64,000 nucleotides of DNA from Betaproteobacteria bacterium (GTDB taxonomy: Bacteria > Pseudomonadota > Gammaproteobacteria > Burkholderiales > Usitatibacteraceae): contig JAEUMY010000008.1 in the NCBI GenBank assembly GCA_016791265.1, positions 80,373 through 144,372 of the forward strand. The letters are read 5' to 3'. Below, in pieces: positions 61,606 to 64,000 of the stretch (position 1 is its first letter; each line of letters opens with the position of its first letter). Made by a program: the position numbers and the translations under genes. Under the pieces are notes generated by a model. The model was not told where the DNA came from and did not search any database. It was given only the letters and a program-made list of their open reading frames with translations.

Positions 61606-64000
61606 TTACTTGAACTTGTAGTCCAGGTTGATGTTGAAGCGGCGGCCGAGTTGGCCGGACGTGCCGTTGTCCCAGTAGTTGAACGTGTTGGGCACGTCGG
61701 TGGAACGACCATAGTTCTCGGTCAGGTTGAGGATGCTGGCCGCGACGGTGAGGTTCTTGATGCCACTCCATGAGCCGCCGATGTCCACCGTTTCCTCGCG
61801 TCCGACACGGCAGTAGCCGCGGGAAGCCAGGAACTGGTTGGCCGCACTCGCCGTGGGCGAGAGGCAGGCGGTGGTGGTGGCGCCGCGATCCAGAGCGGAC
61901 GTCTCGTTGTAGCGCAGCCAGCTCGTCCAGTTGCCCTGGCTCCAGCGCAGCGTCATGCTGCCCTTGAATTTCGGCACGTCCGCGGTCGAGGTGCCGACCA
62001 GACGCTCCACCGTGCCGCCTTCGAGAATCAGACGGTCGAAATAGCGCGTGATCGTGCCGTTGGCGTTGAAGCTGAACTTGCCGTAGGCCGTGGAAGGGAA
62101 GCGGACGTTGATGTCGTAGTCCATACCCGCCGTTTCGGTCCACTTGAAGTTGCCGTAGCCGCGCACCAGCGCCACGATCGGGCCGGAATTGGCGATGCCG
62201 GGCAACCAGGAGAGCGGGTTCGGATCCCGGATGAGGAACGCCGCATTCGCCGCCGGGTTGGCGTTGTAGGCGTCCATGATGTCGATGCCGCGCTGGACAC
62301 GGATCTCTTCATTGCGGCGGAAACGCCACCAGTCGAGCGACACGTCCACGTCTTTCACCGGCTCGAAGATGATGCCGACGGTGTACGACCGCGAGGTTTC
62401 CGGCTTCAGGTTCGGGTTGCCGCTGACCACCGTGGGCAGGTTGCCCGGGTTCTGGCCGGTGGGCACGGAGGTGAAGCCGAGCACGTTGCAGTCACGCGAC
62501 ACCGAAGGCGTTGCAAGGCTGACGGGTGCGGACGGATTGGACGAGTTGCAGCGCAGGTTGTCGAACACGCGACGATCCTGGCTGGAATGGAACGACAGCA
62601 GGAACGAGTTGCTGATTTGCGAAATGGCCGGTGCGCGAAAGCCCGTGGCCAGTGTGCCGCGGAAGGACAGCGTGCCCGGCACGGCGTCCCACTTGAAGCC
62701 GCCCTTGCCGGTGGTGGAGTTGCCGAAGTCGCTGAAGCGCTCGTGGCGGATGGCGGCCTGCAGTTCCAGCGCCTTGACCACGGGCAGGCGCAGTTCAGCG
62801 AACAGCGCCTTGGAGTCGCGGTCACCGCTGGCGCCGTTGGCCACGAGGCCGATGAAGTCGCCCGTCAGATAGATGTCGCTCGGAATCGACGCCAGCTCCT
62901 CGCGGCGTACTTCGGCGCCGACGGCGACGGCGGCGAAGCCACCGGCCATCTTGAACAGTTCGCGGCTGCCGCGGATGTCGAACACGGTGATTTCCGACTC
63001 ACCCTTGTTGATAGCGTCGGAGGCGACGGTCGCGGCGGCGGCCGAGTTGTTCTGGCCGTTGAAGCGATAGCTGCCCGAGGCGATGGCCGAGGTCAGGAGC
63101 GAGCTGCGCACGCGATCCTGCTGGTTGCGCTCGTTTTCCTGTTTGGTGTAGAGCAGCGCCGTGTCGATGTCCCACGCGCCCCACGTGCCCTGCAAGCCAA
63201 CGGTTGTGCGATAGGTCTTCAGGTCGTTGATGTCGCCGATTTTGAGGTCGGTGAAGCGATAGATGACCTGGATGGGTTGTGCGTTGGCGGTGCCGTTCGT
63301 CGGGTTGTCCGGGTGGCCCACCGGCAGGATGATGGCTGGCTGGCTGCGGAAGGTGCCGTTGAGCAGCGGCCAGGTTACCGCCGTGGTGTTGCCGGAGGTC
63401 ACGAGCGCGGTCGTCATTGTGTACGGAATGCGCTTTTCCGTCGTTTCCGTTTGCGAGTACATCAGGTCGGCATAGGCAGTGAAGTCATTGCTGATCTGGA
63501 ATGTGCCGCGCACGGACGCATTCACGCGATCCTGCTTGGCGATGGCCTCGTCGGCGTTGTCGAAGTTGAAGCGGCAAAAGCCGTTGGGCATGGAGCCGGT
63601 CGTGGAAGCGAAGCCGACTGGACGGTTGGGCACACCCTGCCCGACGGTGTTCTCCGACGGGCAGCCGGCGAAGGTGCCCAGGTAGTTCGTGCCGAAAAGG
63701 TTGTTGTTGGGTACTGAGATGCCGTTGATGACTGTCGAGCCGGTCAGGCTGGTCGGCACACGATAGTAGTTGGGCGTGCTCGTGGCCGAAGAATCCGGCG
63801 TGAAACGATTGGTGACGTTGCCCAGGTTCTGATGGGTGTTGTGTTCATCCAGATTGCCGCGATCCTTCAATTCCGAGTGCATGACCGAATCACGCTTGGA
63901 CACCTCGAAGCCGCCGAACACGTTGTAGCGGTTGGTGGAAAGATCGCCGAAGCCGAAGGTCACGGCTGCCCGGGTCGTCTTGCCGACACCTTCATCATTG
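61606..64000 (-). CDS. TonB-dependent receptor, partial (N-terminus beyond window)
   Basis: About 798 residues visible without plug start. Barrel features: LRFRGTLATGFRAPAISQ-type TonB barrel segment (SFRGTLATGFRAPAISQISNSF), PNLKPETSRSYTVGIIFEPVKDVDVSLDWW, and a terminal aromatic strand RFNINLDYKFK. The start lies past base 64000, with an open frame right to the edge. It is the large outer-membrane receptor type common in polymer-degrading bacteria. It contains no palindrome copy over 2.4 kb. Confidence 0.92.
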   Translation of the reverse strand, partial: NDEGVGKTTRAAVTFGFGDLSTNRYNVFGGFEVSKRDSVMHSELKDRGNLDEHNTHQNLGNVTNRFTPDSSATSTPNYYRVPTSLTGSTVINGISVPNNNLFGTNYLGTFAGCPSENTVGQGVPNRPVGFASTTGSMPNGFCRFNFDNADEAIAKQDRVNASVRGTFQISNDFTAYADLMYSQTETTEKRIPYTMTTALVTSGNTTAVTWPLLNGTFRSQPAIILPVGHPDNPTNGTANAQPIQVIYRFTDLKIGDINDLKTYRTTVGLQGTWGAWDIDTALLYTKQENERNQQDRVRSSLLTSAIASGSYRFNGQNNSAAAATVASDAINKGESEITVFDIRGSRELFKMAGGFAAVAVGAEVRREELASIPSDIYLTGDFIGLVANGASGDRDSKALFAELRLPVVKALELQAAIRHERFSDFGNSTTGKGGFKWDAVPGTLSFRGTLATGFRAPAISQISNSFLLSFHSSQDRRVFDNLRCNSSNPSAPVSLATPSVSRDCNVLGFTSVPTGQNPGNLPTVVSGNPNLKPETSRSYTVGIIFEPVKDVDVSLDWWRFRRNEEIRVQRGIDIMDAYNANPAANAAFLIRDPNPLSWLPGIANSGPIVALVRGYGNFKWTETAGMDYDINVRFPSTAYGKFSFNANGTITRYFDRLILEGGTVERLVGTSTADVPKFKGSMTLRWSQGNWTSWLRYNETSALDRGATTTACLSPTASAANQFLASRGYCRVGREETVDIGGSWSGIKNLTVAASILNLTENYGRSTDVPNTFNYWDNGTSGQLGRRFNINLDYKFK

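Overview
The window is a GC-rich chromosomal segment from a proteobacterium, most likely a betaproteobacterium. This is suggested by the tripartite tricarboxylate transporter set (tctC-tctB-tctA order), quinone-type PyrD beside both N-end-rule leucyltransferases (Aat, Bpt), a MoxR/DUF58/DUF4350/DUF4129 cluster, and REP-like repeats typical of beta/gamma genomes. The species cannot be named from sequence alone. No rRNA, tRNA, CRISPR array, transposase or prophage was seen.

Layout. 0-3.1 kb (minus strand): ald (partial), pyrD, bpt, aat. 3.1-11.5 kb (minus): copper resistance, with cueR-copA-copZ and a second operon (two small periplasmic proteins, a TolC/CzcC-like channel, multicopper oxidase, cupredoxin, DUF411 protein, CusF-like protein). 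Each operon has a textbook MerR/CueR operator in a 19-bp spacer. 11.6-17.7 kb (plus): a His-rich small protein, a ZnuD-like TonB receptor, a CobW/ZigA-type GTPase, a siderophore-type TonB receptor and a PAP2-like protein. Then come a chimeric TonB pseudogene and an AbrB-PIN toxin-antitoxin pair. 20-28 kb: a CBS/CorC membrane protein, a DNA-methyltransferase remnant, a DsbA-like protein, a CPBP protease, a thioesterase, moeA and a basic amino-acid decarboxylase. 28.6-36.2 kb: eight tightly overlapping genes of the MoxR cluster. 36.4-42.3 kb: small conserved proteins, an acyltransferase and two amidohydrolases. 42.9-44.6 kb: cdd and nupC. 44.6-46.1 kb: a lower-GC island with an orphan YrhB/Imm35-like gene. 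46.3-54 kb: alpha-2-macroglobulin plus PBP1C. 54-64 kb: a Lys-rich peptide, a CoA-transferase, tctCBA, an M14 carboxypeptidase, a TauE/SafE protein and a partial TonB receptor.

The outstanding feature is a 12-bp perfect palindrome, GCGAATATTCGC. I find it 33 times exactly, plus about eight one- or two-mismatch forms, where roughly 0.004 copies would be expected by chance. Thirteen copies lie between genes and 20 inside genes, where it is read in all three frames as (A)NIR, EYS or RIFA. Several copies sit within the first codons of genes or in signal peptides, and one directly abuts the aat start codon. A second, related signal is a family of four structured elements of about 100 bp (10883, 22793, 46138, 60635), all in the same orientation. 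They consist of consecutive hairpins with compensatory changes, start (T)GCGAC and end ATATTCGCA, which is half of the palindrome. One of them forms the N-terminus of a protein-coding gene. Together these look like an undescribed iterated-palindrome / miniature-element system, comparable in density to HIP1 or DNA-uptake sequences. Its function is unknown.
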